Counted from the first letter of the stretch, positions 7,993-16,607 are shown. The stretch: DNA of 64,000 bases from Chloroflexota bacterium (GCA_016235445.1 JACRLB010000016.1:35770-99769), one strand, 5' to 3'. The notes: generated by a model not told the origin, from the sequence alone. A program made the numbers and translations.

Positions 7993-9222
7993 CTACTTTG
8001 ATCTCGGCGTCACCACCCCGCCCTTCACATCCCAAACCTCCGCGCCATCCACAAACTCAGGCGCGAACAAGGTCAAGTCGGTTGTCGTAAACAAGACCTG
8101 CTGATCTTCCCCCACATATTTCAACAAATCGGCGCGGCGGTTCGTGTCCAACTCTGCCATCACTTCATCCAGCAGAATGACCGGGTACTCGCCCGTGCGC
8201 TCCTTCATCCATTCCACCTCGGCGAGCTTCAACGCCAACAGCGTGGTGCGGATCTGTCCGCGCGAGCCGTAATCGCTCACGTCTGCTTTGTTGATGATGA
8301 AGCGCAAATCGTCGCGGTGCGGGCCAATCGTCGTCACGCCGCGCGCGATCTCTTCAGAGCGGATTTGTTTCAGCCGCGCTAAAAACCCATCCTGAATTTC
8401 ATTCAACTCAATCGAAGAGCGGTCAATGGCCGTATCCAGTTTCAGGCCGAGTTGTTTCTCTGGCTTCACCAGCGGGTCAAAAGCAGGCTCATAGGCGAGG
8501 CGCAGGATTTCGGTTCCGCGAGTCAGCTCGTGATGAATGCGCGAAGCGAGACGTTCGATTTCCTGAATGGCCTGGATGCGCCACAAAATGATCTGCGCCC
8601 CAAACTTGACCAACGCTTCATCCCACACTTGAAGCTGGTCGCTGTTCCCCCCCTTCGACAGGCTCAGGGCAGGTCCTTCACTCAATGCTTTGAGAAGTGC
8701 ATTGCGCTGGGTGAGCGCCTGCGAATATTCACTCAACGCCCGCGCATACGACGGGACAGCCTGCGCCAGCGCAAGGTTGAGATAACGGCGGCGCTCATCG
8801 GGTCCACCTTCGATGATCTGCGACATTTGCGGCACGAAGATAACCGCGTTGAAATGCCCGATCACATCATTGGCATGACGCTTGACCCCTTCCAGCAAAA
8901 TCTCTTTGCGGAGTCGTTGACCGTTCACGCCTGTCGGTTCGAGGATCAGCCGCGCTTCAAGGCGATGCTTCATCTTCCCGCGCTGATAATCCGCCACAAG
9001 CCGCGTCACCGCCAGCGGATTCTTCGCCTCGTGAAAATTGACGATTTGCCTGTCCGCATGGGTTTGAAAGGATGTGAACGCCGCCAGAAAATAAATCGCC
9101 TCGAGTACGCTGGTCTTGCCCTGCGCGTTACTGCCAACCAGCAAAACAGCCCGCCGTGGAAGTTCTACATCCAGGCGGGTGAGACTGCGGAAGTTGGTGA
9201 GGGAGAGGTGTTTGAGGTGCAT
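7993..9222 (-). CDS. recF: DNA replication and repair protein RecF
   Basis: RecF is an SMC-like ATPase that binds gapped DNA and helps load RecA with RecO and RecR. The protein starts 'MHLKHLSLTNFRSLT', has the Walker A 'GSNAQGKTSVLEAIYFLAAF', the 'GPHRDDLRF' segment and the Walker B/signature region 'LLALKLAEVEWM' and 'VILLDEVMAELD'. The ORF track starts 68 codons earlier, but that extension is translated intergenic repeat, so I use the start at 9222 (409 residues, a normal RecF length). No clear Shine-Dalgarno is seen. Around residues 183-192 it contains 'GPALSLSKG', an insertion encoded by a dispersed repeat (see findings). dnaN and gyrB are not adjacent as in many bacteria. Confidence 0.93.
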   Translation of the reverse strand: MHLKHLSLTNFRSLTRLDVELPRRAVLLVGSNAQGKTSVLEAIYFLAAFTSFQTHADRQIVNFHEAKNPLAVTRLVADYQRGKMKHRLEARLILEPTGVNGQRLRKEILLEGVKRHANDVIGHFNAVIFVPQMSQIIEGGPDERRRYLNLALAQAVPSYARALSEYSQALTQRNALLKALSEGPALSLSKGGNSDQLQVWDEALVKFGAQIILWRIQAIQEIERLASRIHHELTRGTEILRLAYEPAFDPLVKPEKQLGLKLDTAIDRSSIELNEIQDGFLARLKQIRSEEIARGVTTIGPHRDDLRFIINKADVSDYGSRGQIRTTLLALKLAEVEWMKERTGEYPVILLDEVMAELDTNRRADLLKYVGEDQQVLFTTTDLTLFAPEFVDGAEVWDVKGGVVTPRSK

Positions 9223-9224
9223 TG

Positions 9225-9296
9225 AGGAGAATTGGAGGGTAGAGTTGGAGGGTAAAGAATGGAGACTGGAGATTGGAGATTGGAGATTGGAGATTA
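9225..9296. repeat. Tandem 'ggagatt' repeat
   Basis: Direct repeats of 'ggagatt' with related 'ggagggta' units stand between recF and def. A short copy of the same word stands at 12533-12553, before the redoxin gene. The reading frames running through them are spurious. Confidence 0.7.
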
Positions 9297-9341
9297 GTTG
9301 GTGGTTATACTGGGCGCGGCCATGAATTGCGGTTTTCCTTT

Positions 9342-9953
9342 TTAACGCAAAGTCACAAAGTCGCAAAGATTCAAGGGCTTTTCCTTCGCGCCTTTGCGAC
9401 TTGGCGTTAAGAATTTCATTCGACAAAAGCGCAATTTGTTCCCGTGTTCAGTATAGGGTTTCCAAACGCGGATGGCTTTGTCTGTGAACAGCACGCCGTT
9501 CAGGTGGTCAATTTCATGCTGGAAGATGCGCGCCATCCAGCCATCCACTTTGAGTTTGACGGGACTGCCGTGACGGTTGAGCGCCTTCACTTGAATCGCT
9601 TCGTGGCGTTCCACTTCGCCGATAAGCCCGGGGATGGAGAGACAGCCTTCCACGCCGATCACTTTTTCATCTGAAACCCTGGTGATCTCAGGGTTGATGA
9701 GCACATAGAGCTTCTTCGGTTTTGCAGGGGCATCCTCGTTTTCTTCCTCATCTTCGCCTTCCACATATTCAACCACTGCCAGTTGCATGGGAAGGTCGAT
9801 CTGCGGCGCGGCCAGCCCAACGCCGGGCGCTTCGCGCATCGTTTCGATCATATCGTCGATCAGGGTTTGTAAATCCCTGTCGAATGTTGTGACTGGTTTT
9901 GCCTTGCGCCGCAGAACGGGTTCGGGCAGGTGTACGATTTGTCGTAATGCCAT
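9342..9953 (-). CDS. def: Peptide deformylase
   Basis: It removes the formyl group from the initiator methionine of new proteins. All three signature motifs are present: 'GVGLAAPQI' (motif 1), 'EGCLSIP' (motif 2, metal-binding Cys) and 'QHEIDHLNG' (motif 3, HExxH metal site). There is an acidic insertion 'EDEEENEDAPAKP' around residue 75. The last ~20 residues look like translation of a repeat ('cgcaaagtcacaaagtcgc' type), so the native C-terminus was probably altered by that repeat. It has its own start with GAGGAAAAG upstream. The neighbour recF is on the same strand. Confidence 0.95.
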   Translation of the reverse strand: MALRQIVHLPEPVLRRKAKPVTTFDRDLQTLIDDMIETMREAPGVGLAAPQIDLPMQLAVVEYVEGEDEEENEDAPAKPKKLYVLINPEITRVSDEKVIGVEGCLSIPGLIGEVERHEAIQVKALNRHGSPVKLKVDGWMARIFQHEIDHLNGVLFTDKAIRVWKPYTEHGNKLRFCRMKFLTPSRKGAKEKPLNLCDFVTLR

Positions 9954-10123
9954 GCTTGTTCTTTTCCTCTTTTATTTTTTTGTTCTCTACCGTACACGAA
10001 ACCCAAAGGTCTGCTTGCCCTTCGTAAATACCCGATTTTCCAAAAAGACCTTTAGGGTTTTTACGAGAGAGAGAGAGAGGGATGTACAGTAGCAAGTTTT
10101 TTTGTCTATTTCTCGTAAAAAGT

Positions 10124-11926
10124 TTAGAAATCCATATCGTCCATGGATTGGTTATCCACGAATTCATCTATTTGTTCTTCGATCTTATCATCAGAAAGCT
10201 GTCCGCCCATGCCGGCTTTGGCCAACTCATCCTCTTCCTCCACTTTGACGGGCGCATCAAACTCTTTCAGGTTCTGGTGATAGGCCGCCAGCCAGACCGC
10301 CATGCGTTCGCGTTCCACGTTGGCGGTATCCTCGCTTTTCTTGGCAAGGCGCACCATGCGGCGGCGGTTGATATCTGCCTGCACGCCGGCAGGGTCGAGC
10401 ACATCCTGGAACTCAAGTTTTGTGCCGCCCACCGAAATAAACACCGTGCCGAAGTTAAGCAAATACCCCACCAGTCCCTCGCGTTTGTATTCCGTGCTGA
10501 GGATGCTTTCGATCTGTGCCGAGCGCCGCTCTTCCTTGCCAAGCGGGGTTTTATCGAGGTCTATGATTTCATCGGCTGTTACTTCGAAGATGTCGTTCTT
10601 CCAGTCGATATATTCCCAGATCATCCAGCCAATGAAGGGAAGCATGATCAGCGGAAGAGTGACGAGAATGGTATCGGGACGGAAGCCGCCGCTTTCCAGG
10701 CTTTCAAAGACGGCCTCGTTGGGATTGTTGTACAAACTCCAGGTGCGGATAAGCGCCAGGAAATTCAGCCCCAAAAAGAACAGCAGGGGGTTTCGCATTT
10801 GCTGTAATAAAATGTACCAGTGCTTGTGGTAAATGACCGTGCCGCCGTCCTCCACGCGCAGTTTGAACAGGTTGGAAAGCACAATACGGATCAATCCCTT
10901 TTTTTGCACTTCCTTATCTTCTGCCGCAGCAATCGGAGGCAATGGATCCTCCTGCTTTTTTATCACCGTCAGCCCCAGTTTGGCGCGGATGGCATTCTTC
11001 ATCGCATCCTTTTGCGCCTGCGTGCCTCTCGATTTCGTACGCTCCCAATGCTCGCGGATCATATCCGCGGCCTGGTTGGGGTGGTCCACATAATCGAATT
11101 TGATATTGCCAACGAAGGTACGCACGGCCACGTTTCCATAATCCAGCGCGCGGCCGATCATATCCGTTTCCACATTGACCGAGAGAATCGTGGCGAGTGG
11201 CACTTCCTGCCTGCTGTCGTAGATGCCGATGACGCGTTCCACCCAGACCACGCGCTGGTTGGTGACGATATAATAATCGTTGCTCCAATCAATCACCAGC
11301 CAGAGCGTCCATAAAAGGATGCCGACCAGCAGGATGAAACCGACAGCCACAGGCGTGGTTGCAGAGGATAAGGCCGCCCATGCAAACAGCGCAATGGGCA
11401 ATGCCAGCGAAAAGAAGGGGGCGATCAAAACCTGATACAGACGAATCTTATGACGGCGCGCAATGAAGAAGATGACCTCGTTGGGGCCCAGCCATTTGAA
11501 CATGGTGGCGCGCGCCAGCTTGCGGCTTTTGATGGAGACCTGAAAATTCGGTTTTAGTTTTTCGTATTTTGTGAGCAGGTTTTCAAACCCCTCGCGGGAA
11601 AGAAAAAGCACAGTGGTATCTTCAACCGCTTTGATGGTCGCCGAACGGTTGCGGTTTTCGAACAAAGCCTCTTCGCCGAAATAATCCCCTGGGTTGAGCC
11701 ATGCCAGAAAATCCTCGCCACGGTCACGCGGACGAACCACCTTTACCTTGCCCTTGAAGATCAGATAGAACCCATCGGGTTTTGCGCCGCGTTCAAAGAT
11801 TACAGAGTCTGTTGGGTACACGCGCTCTTCCAGCTTCGTTGAAATACCCGTCAGGTCATCATCTTTCAAGCCGTTGAAGAGATGAATTCTGTTCAAAAAT
11901 CCGTTGCGCTCTTTAATCTCGATCAC
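10124..11926 (-). CDS. Cyclic-nucleotide-binding membrane protein with two bPH domains
   Basis: The 600-residue protein begins with a cNMP-binding (Crp-like) domain (about 15-130; 'GFYLIFKGKVKVV', 'GDYFGEEALFENRNRSATIKA' is the phosphate-binding cassette region). Two repeats of a hydrophobic hairpin plus bacterial PH-like domain follow. Both repeats contain 'DW.ND.Y/F.VT' after the membrane segments (about 225 and 440), a mark of duplication. There is no DNA-binding helix-turn-helix, so it is not a transcription factor. A role as a membrane-bound second-messenger sensor is inferred. The start is GTG; the only upstream ATG is out of frame. An acidic C-terminal tail ends 'DDMDF'. Partner and ligand are unknown. 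Confidence 0.8.
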   Translation of the reverse strand: MIEIKERNGFLNRIHLFNGLKDDDLTGISTKLEERVYPTDSVIFERGAKPDGFYLIFKGKVKVVRPRDRGEDFLAWLNPGDYFGEEALFENRNRSATIKAVEDTTVLFLSREGFENLLTKYEKLKPNFQVSIKSRKLARATMFKWLGPNEVIFFIARRHKIRLYQVLIAPFFSLALPIALFAWAALSSATTPVAVGFILLVGILLWTLWLVIDWSNDYYIVTNQRVVWVERVIGIYDSRQEVPLATILSVNVETDMIGRALDYGNVAVRTFVGNIKFDYVDHPNQAADMIREHWERTKSRGTQAQKDAMKNAIRAKLGLTVIKKQEDPLPPIAAAEDKEVQKKGLIRIVLSNLFKLRVEDGGTVIYHKHWYILLQQMRNPLLFFLGLNFLALIRTWSLYNNPNEAVFESLESGGFRPDTILVTLPLIMLPFIGWMIWEYIDWKNDIFEVTADEIIDLDKTPLGKEERRSAQIESILSTEYKREGLVGYLLNFGTVFISVGGTKLEFQDVLDPAGVQADINRRRMVRLAKKSEDTANVERERMAVWLAAYHQNLKEFDAPVKVEEEDELAKAGMGGQLSDDKIEEQIDEFVDNQSMDDMDF

Positions 11927-11963
11927 GGTTTCATTCTATCAAATTTTATGAAATGTTACGCAC

Positions 11964-12012
11964 CGTCCCGCAGGTTGCCTTCAATTTGAAAAGAAACCTG
12001 CGGGACGTTTTT
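11964..12012 (+). terminator. Hairpin with T-tract between minus-strand genes
   Basis: Arms cgtcccgcaggtt (11964-11976) and its complement (11995-12007), followed by five T on the plus strand. Since both flanking genes are on the minus strand, the T-tract points the wrong way for them. It is a close relative of the hairpin at 7815-7869, so it is probably a repeat that can act as a terminator. Confidence 0.6.
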
Positions 12013-12522
12013 CTAAATTTCGCGCACAATCGCACAGCCATAGGCGGGAGATTCTGTCAGCTTGGGCAAATGCCCTTCGATCAGCGACTCAACTGCCAGG
12101 TCCAGAAAGAAGCGGGTGGGGATTCGATTGCGAAAGGTGACATCATCCACCGGGCCGCGATAGCGCAGGATACCGTCCCGATCCATCACAAAAACATGCG
12201 GAGTGGTCTGCGCTTCGAATAAATCTGCGACGAGGCAATTCGCATCATGCAGGACCGTGGGCAGGCGGCGTGCTTCGGCGGCATTTTTCAACGCCTCGGC
12301 ATTTTCGTTGCGGTTCGAGGCAATCGTGAGCATGGACACATCCTCTTGCCACTGCGCGAACATGGACAGGATAGCCTTGTCGGTTCTCTCCGAGTGCGGG
12401 CATTCGCAAGACCAAAAATTGACGATGACGATTTTGCCGCGATATTGACTCAGGCGGTGAAGATTGCCGCGCAGATCGGGCAATTCAAAATCGGGGGCGG
12501 GGTGGTTGAGTTCCAGGGGCAT
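12013..12522 (-). CDS. Redoxin / thioredoxin-fold protein
   Basis: The product has the AhpC/TSA-redoxin pattern: 'HPAPDFELPDLRGN', 'GKIVIVNFWSCECPHSE' (active-site region with Cys-Glu-Cys-Pro instead of the usual CxxC) and 'TTPHVFVMDRDGILRYRG'. It is about 169 residues and has no signal peptide, so it is cytoplasmic. It probably acts as a thiol peroxidase or thiol oxidoreductase. I chose the inner ATG ('MPLELNHPAPDF') because the 15 residues before it are translated from the 'ggagattgg' repeat. The Cys-x-Cys arrangement is unusual. It lies just downstream of the reductase gene at 12571 on the same strand (49-bp gap). Confidence 0.82.
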   Translation of the reverse strand: MPLELNHPAPDFELPDLRGNLHRLSQYRGKIVIVNFWSCECPHSERTDKAILSMFAQWQEDVSMLTIASNRNENAEALKNAAEARRLPTVLHDANCLVADLFEAQTTPHVFVMDRDGILRYRGPVDDVTFRNRIPTRFFLDLAVESLIEGHLPKLTESPAYGCAIVREI

Positions 12523-12570
12523 TGGGGGATAGAGATTGGAGATTGGAGATTGGGTTTGATCCTTCAACTT

Positions 12571-13455
12571 TTAAATGATCTCCACGCCCGCCAATTTTTC
12601 GATGATTCCCACCACAGCGGAATTGTCCAATTCGCCCATGCCTTGCTCGATCATCATCTGATAGAACCTGGTGTTTTCTTCGGTGGATGAAATCGGAACG
12701 CCGTATTCCTTCGCGGTGTCCAAAACGATGTTCATGTCTTTCAACTGCATGTAGGATTTGAAGCCAGGGTTGCGATTGCCTTCGAACAGGCGCGGGGGTT
12801 TGATGTCCAATGCCCAGCATTGCGCGGCGCCCGCTTTGATGGCCTCCACAACTTTGCGGGGGTCTACGCCTGCCTTTTTCGAGAAGACGAGCAGTTCGCC
12901 CATCGCCACCATTTGCGCGGCGACCATGATTTGATTCGCGGCTTTGGCTACTTGTCCCGCGCCCGCCTCGCCGACGTGGGTGATGGTCTTGCCCATGGAC
13001 TGAAAGACGGGCATCGCTTTTTCGAGAGCTTCGGCATCGCCACCGACCATGATGGTGAGCGTGGCGTTCCTCGCGCCAATGTCGCCGCCTGAGACGGGGG
13101 CATCGAGAGAGAACACGCCTTTTTCTTTTAACTTGTCCGCGATCATGCGCGCCGAGGCGGGCTTGATGGTGGAGTTATCCACCAGGATGAGTCCTGCCTT
13201 TGCGCCCGCAAGGATTCCATTTTCGCCGAGGGCCACTTTTTCCACGTCTGGCGAGTCGGGCAGGTTGGTGAAGACAATATCCACCTGCTCGGCAACTTCC
13301 TTTGGCGAGTTCGCGGCGGTTGCGCCTTCGGCAGTCAGTTCGTCCACTGCGGCGCGGGAGCGGTTGTGAACGACGAGTGGAAAGCCCGCCTTGAGAATAT
13401 TCCGCGCGATGGACTTGCCCATTAATCCCAGACCGATGTATCCAACTCTTAACAT
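12571..13455 (-). CDS. 3-hydroxyisobutyrate dehydrogenase-family NAD(P) oxidoreductase
   Basis: The 294-residue protein has the N-terminal Rossmann motif 'GYIGLGLMGKSIARNILKAG', the family substrate-binding segment 'DAPVSGGDIGARNATLTIMVGG' (about 118-139) and the catalytic Lys region 'GQVAKAANQIMVAAQM'. The family reversibly oxidises beta-hydroxyacids such as 3-hydroxyisobutyrate, tartronate semialdehyde or glyoxylate products. The exact substrate cannot be told from sequence; 2-hydroxy-3-oxopropionate reductase is a good alternative name. AAGGAG stands 9 bases before the ATG. It may be cotranscribed with the redoxin gene. Confidence 0.88.
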   Translation of the reverse strand: MLRVGYIGLGLMGKSIARNILKAGFPLVVHNRSRAAVDELTAEGATAANSPKEVAEQVDIVFTNLPDSPDVEKVALGENGILAGAKAGLILVDNSTIKPASARMIADKLKEKGVFSLDAPVSGGDIGARNATLTIMVGGDAEALEKAMPVFQSMGKTITHVGEAGAGQVAKAANQIMVAAQMVAMGELLVFSKKAGVDPRKVVEAIKAGAAQCWALDIKPPRLFEGNRNPGFKSYMQLKDMNIVLDTAKEYGVPISSTEENTRFYQMMIEQGMGELDNSAVVGIIEKLAGVEII

Positions 13456-13525
13456 GAAGAGACTCCTTGATTGAGAATGATGCGGGGATTATAAGCCCCC
13501 TCGACCCCCTCCGCCCTAAAGGGCA

Positions 13526-13567
13526 CCTCCCCCAAATACGAAGGTATTCTGTCGTATTTGGGGGAGG
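13526..13567. repeat. 16-bp inverted repeat
   Basis: Arms cctcccccaaatacga (13526-13541) and its perfect complement (13552-13567) with a 10-base loop, between two minus-strand genes. It lies inside a G/C-rich intergenic patch and could form a strong RNA hairpin on either strand. Confidence 0.65.
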
Positions 13568-13584
13568 GTAGGGTGGGGGCCAAA

Positions 13585-13614
13585 AAGCCTGCCCCTCGAA
13601 GGAGGAGCAGGCTT
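13585..13614 (-). terminator. Terminator of the SIMPL lipoprotein gene
   Basis: The stem aagcctgc/gcaggctt, extended by partial pairing around a cctcgaagg loop, is followed on the minus strand by TTTTT. It lies 19 bases beyond the SIMPL gene stop. Confidence 0.75.
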
Positions 13615-13632
13615 CGGTTAAGAGAGAAGCGG

Positions 13633-14355
13633 TTATTTAATCGTGTAGGTCACATTCACCGTTACAGAAATCGCAAGCTGGCCAGGTTGGATCGGAACCG
13701 CCGCGGCTTCCACTGTCACGCCGCCACCGCCGCCTTTGCCTTCAAAGAAGGCTGTGGGACTGCTTTCGTAGAAGTTGATGGTTTGAATTTCCGCGAGAGA
13801 TAGGCCGGCGGCATCGGCCAATTCCTGGGCCTGTGCCTTTGCATCTTCCACAGCCTTGGCGCGGGCTTCTTTTGTGGCGGCGGTTTTATCGGCCACATCG
13901 AACTGGATGCTGTAGATGCTGTTCGCGCCCGCGCTGATGGCAGAGTCGAGCAGGTCGCCGAGGCTGTCGAGATCGCGCACCGTGATATTGACGGTGTTGT
14001 CCACCACATAGTTTGTGCCCGTAGCCTGCCCCAACTCGTCATAGGTCGGGTTCGACCAGATGCTGAAGTTGGTGGTGTGGATATCCTTCGCGTCCACGCC
14101 CGCCGCTTTGATGGCCTCGATCAACGCATTGGACTTATCCTTGTTCGTCGCCACTGATTCAGAAGCGCTCGCGCTTTGGGTGTTCACGCCGATGTTGATG
14201 TAGGCAATATCGGGGGTCAGGTAAACCTGCCCCACACCGTTCACGTTCAGCGTGCGCAGGTTCTCCGGCGCGGCCTGGTTGATGGTGGTCGGCCCGCAGG
14301 CGCTCAATACGAGAGCCAGAGCCAAAATGGAAAAAGCAAAAAATTTAGTACGCAT
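13633..14355 (-). CDS. SIMPL-domain (DUF541) lipoprotein
   Basis: The protein begins 'MRTKFFAFSILALALVLSACG', a lipoprotein signal peptide with lipobox L-S-A-C, so it should be anchored to the outer face of the membrane. The rest is a SIMPL/DUF541 domain: 'LNVNGVGQVYLTPDIAYINIGV' at the start and repeated Ala-rich helices with 'EARAKAVEDAKAQAQELADAAG'. The family is periplasmic or extracytoplasmic and of unclear function; BP26 and YggE are relatives. The ORF track extends 39 codons too far upstream. The ATG at 14355 has AAAGGAG at correct spacing and starts the signal peptide, so I use it. Confidence 0.88.
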   Translation of the reverse strand: MRTKFFAFSILALALVLSACGPTTINQAAPENLRTLNVNGVGQVYLTPDIAYINIGVNTQSASASESVATNKDKSNALIEAIKAAGVDAKDIHTTNFSIWSNPTYDELGQATGTNYVVDNTVNITVRDLDSLGDLLDSAISAGANSIYSIQFDVADKTAATKEARAKAVEDAKAQAQELADAAGLSLAEIQTINFYESSPTAFFEGKGGGGGVTVEAAAVPIQPGQLAISVTVNVTYTIK

Positions 14356-14471
14356 GGTGTTCTCCTTTAATTTTTGTAATTCACAAAGTAGACGCGCCCT
14401 TCCCAAAAAAGTTCCCTTGAATTTTAGACCATTTGCGGCTACAATTTTGCACAAATGTTCTAAGGAAACCA

Positions 14472-15662
14472 ATGCCGATCAACTATCAGGAAATCTACAC
14501 TCGAATAAAAGAAATTGGCCAGGGCGCAAAAGAAAGACGAAAGAAGAAAGAAGATGCGCAAGCCGAGGCGCGCCGCTTGTTGGCTGAACACGGGTCTGAT
14601 TTGGATTTCCTGCGCTCTAAAGTGGATGCCGCCAAAGCAGTTGACACGAACATCCGCTGCGCGCTTCCGCTCCCTTCGGGTGAAAATCTCGCCTCTTCCC
14701 ACCCGACGCCTGATTCAGTTATCCAAGCCACACTCATCGCCGCGGACGGTTCGCAGATCAACCCCGACAGACACGCCGCAATCCAATATTCCGTGGTCAA
14801 CGTGGGGGCGATCACGATGAAATTGAACTCAGGCGAAGCGCCAGAGATTTTCACAGATACCGAACTGCTCTACGGCGATGACCTTTTGCCAAACGGCTAC
14901 CCGCTTTCAGACGGCATGGTCGCGCTCAAAAGAGACGTGGCCGAACGCACCAAGTTGGATGAATTATCCAAAGGCATCAAGGGTGCGGTTGTTACATTTA
15001 CTGATGGGCCAATCGAATTGTGGGGCGCAAAAGGCGAAGATACCCAATCGTATTTGGATTACGTTGAAAAATATAAGACTGTGCTCTCCCGCCTGCAATC
15101 GCGGGATGTGATCACCGCAGGTTACGTGGACAAACCCTCCGCAGACTTGGTCATTCGTTTGCTTGAGATCATTTCTGCCGACAATGAACAACTGCAAAAG
15201 TTGCGTGAGTTCCATCCCTTGCGCGGCGTGAGTGACCGCTGGCTCTTCGGCGAAGCGAAAAATCCGCTGTTGCCCCCAGGTCATCGCTCGGCAATTTTCA
15301 AGATTCAATCCAGTTCGGAAAAAAGTTACAAAGGCGTGCTGGAATTACACTTCTTCTATCTGAACGTCGGCACCGAGGGACATCCCTGGCCTGTGAGAGT
15401 GGAAGTCCCCAGGTGGGTGGTGGATGATGAAGCGAAGTTGAATTTACTTCACGCGGTTCTGGTGGAGCAATGCCGCATGATGGGCAGCCGACCGTATCCA
15501 TATCTATTGCACCGCGCGCACGAGACTGCTGTTGTGAAAAATGAAGAGAAACAGCAGATCGAGCAATTGTTGTCCATGGAGTTGCGGAAGAATAATGAAG
15601 AGCTGGATGAAGGCTCGAATAAACAATCCGCAAAAGATTTGAAGGGAAGAACACGTAGATAA
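14472..15662 (+). CDS. NurA-domain nuclease
   Basis: NurA is a 5'-3' nuclease that works with the HerA hexameric translocase in DNA end processing, best known in archaea. The 396-residue protein has the catalytic start 'IAADGSQINPDRHAA' (Asp of the NurA core), 'VVTFTDGPIELWGA' and the end region 'VEVPRWVV' with 'GSRPYPYLLHRAHETAVV'. The N-terminal ~60 residues are charged and helical ('KERRKKKEDAQAEARR'). The start at 14472 has AAGGAA upstream; the track start 13 codons earlier has none. It is the first gene of an operon-like set with a HAS-barrel protein and HerA, which supports the assignment. Confidence 0.85.
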   Translation: MPINYQEIYTRIKEIGQGAKERRKKKEDAQAEARRLLAEHGSDLDFLRSKVDAAKAVDTNIRCALPLPSGENLASSHPTPDSVIQATLIAADGSQINPDRHAAIQYSVVNVGAITMKLNSGEAPEIFTDTELLYGDDLLPNGYPLSDGMVALKRDVAERTKLDELSKGIKGAVVTFTDGPIELWGAKGEDTQSYLDYVEKYKTVLSRLQSRDVITAGYVDKPSADLVIRLLEIISADNEQLQKLREFHPLRGVSDRWLFGEAKNPLLPPGHRSAIFKIQSSSEKSYKGVLELHFFYLNVGTEGHPWPVRVEVPRWVVDDEAKLNLLHAVLVEQCRMMGSRPYPYLLHRAHETAVVKNEEKQQIEQLLSMELRKNNEELDEGSNKQSAKDLKGRTRR

Positions 15663-15664
15663 TT

Positions 15665-15761
15665 CGTCATTGCGAGGAGGGCGCTCTTCCCGACGAAGCA
15701 ATCCCCAACACAGTGAGGGAGATTGCTTCGGGCGAAGAACAAGAACGCTCTCGCAATGACG
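15665..15761. repeat. Palindromic MITE-like repeat, 97 bp
   Basis: Ends cgtcattgcgag and its exact complement enclose a second inverted pair (gaagcaatc / gattgcttc). This is a recognisable class of intergenic palindromic repeat seen in many bacterial genomes. It sits between the NurA and HAS-barrel genes and has no coding capacity. Confidence 0.8.
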
Positions 15762-15772
15762 GGAGGAGACTT

Positions 15773-16366
15773 ATGACACAACAAATCGAAATCGGACGTT
15801 TACTGCGGGCTGGGACAACGGGCTTTATTGCGGGCTGTCGCGTGTCGCAATTGACCGTGCCTGCCTTTGGCGCTTTGGTGCGCGCGCCGTTGGGCGAGGG
15901 CTATCAAGTCTACGGACTTATCCACGATATTCACATTGACGATGACGGGCTGGTGCGTCAACTGGTGACAGCGGATAACGTCAGCGAGGAAGTGATGAAG
16001 GACAACCGCGAGCGGCGCATCGTGCCCGTGGAGATGTCTGTGCTGGCGGTGGGATATGAACAGGATGGCAAGGTGCATCACCTCCTGCCGCCGCGTCCGC
16101 CATTGAGTTTGGATGTGATTTATTTGTGTGATGACACGGATTTGGTCAGGTTCACGTCTGCGGGACGATTTGGGTATTTCAGGCATATTCTCCATGCGCA
16201 GGAAATTCCCATTGGCGAGGTGCTTGCGGCGCATATGTTGCAGGCGTCCAAGGCGCACAAAGATTCTGCGTGGCGCGAGAATGCCATTCAGGAGTTGATT
16301 ACTTTGCTGCGCGATGATTATCCGACGTTGATGAGTGCGTTGGGTGCGCTGGCGGATATTTCGTAG
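15773..16366 (+). CDS. HAS-barrel domain protein of the NurA-HerA operon
   Basis: The 198-residue protein starts 'MTQQIEIGRLLRAGTTGFIAG' and continues 'FGALVRAPLGEGYQVYGLIHDI'. This resembles the HAS barrel (HerA-ATP synthase barrel) that normally forms the N-terminus of HerA. Here it stands alone, with a helical C-terminus. The ATG at 15773 has GGGAGGAG upstream; the track start 20 codons earlier lies within the palindromic repeat. Its position between nurA and herA suggests that it is a third subunit that docks nuclease or translocase, which is inference. Confidence 0.7.
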   Translation: MTQQIEIGRLLRAGTTGFIAGCRVSQLTVPAFGALVRAPLGEGYQVYGLIHDIHIDDDGLVRQLVTADNVSEEVMKDNRERRIVPVEMSVLAVGYEQDGKVHHLLPPRPPLSLDVIYLCDDTDLVRFTSAGRFGYFRHILHAQEIPIGEVLAAHMLQASKAHKDSAWRENAIQELITLLRDDYPTLMSALGALADIS

Positions 16367-16370
16367 CAAC

Positions 16371-16520
16371 AATCCCGAAGGGATGCAATGATTCTAGATT
16401 TGGAAAGAAAAAGAATCATAATCCCGAAGGGATGACATGGTTTGGTAAATTTCATGACACCCCTTCGGGGTTGGGACGAACAATGATTTATTTTCTATAA
16501 TCAGTTCACCCCTTCGGGGT
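16371..16520. repeat. Cluster of four 'ccccgaagggg' palindromes
   Basis: Copies lie at 16371-16385, 16420-16434, 16459-16472 and 16508-16520, two in each orientation, spaced by 25-36 bases. The same family occurs at 6786-6850. They form short hairpins in the 240-bp gap before herA. The gap also holds an inverted repeat (agtcgaacgac at 16564-16574 with its complement at 16579-16589) just before the herA Shine-Dalgarno. Confidence 0.75.
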
Positions 16521-16607
16521 TTTAATAGTCGAGTCTGAACGCTTTCCGTCTGACTTCGGCGTAAGTCGAACGACAGGAGTCGTTCGACTCCAATTTTGGA
16601 GGATGTT

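Noticed and set aside
10082-10807. 241-residue plus-strand ORF under the cNMP/bPH gene
   Set aside because: Antisense shadow; the minus-strand protein has clear domains.
16371-16520. CRISPR-like array before herA
   Set aside because: Palindromes occur in both orientations with short irregular spacing and no cas genes.
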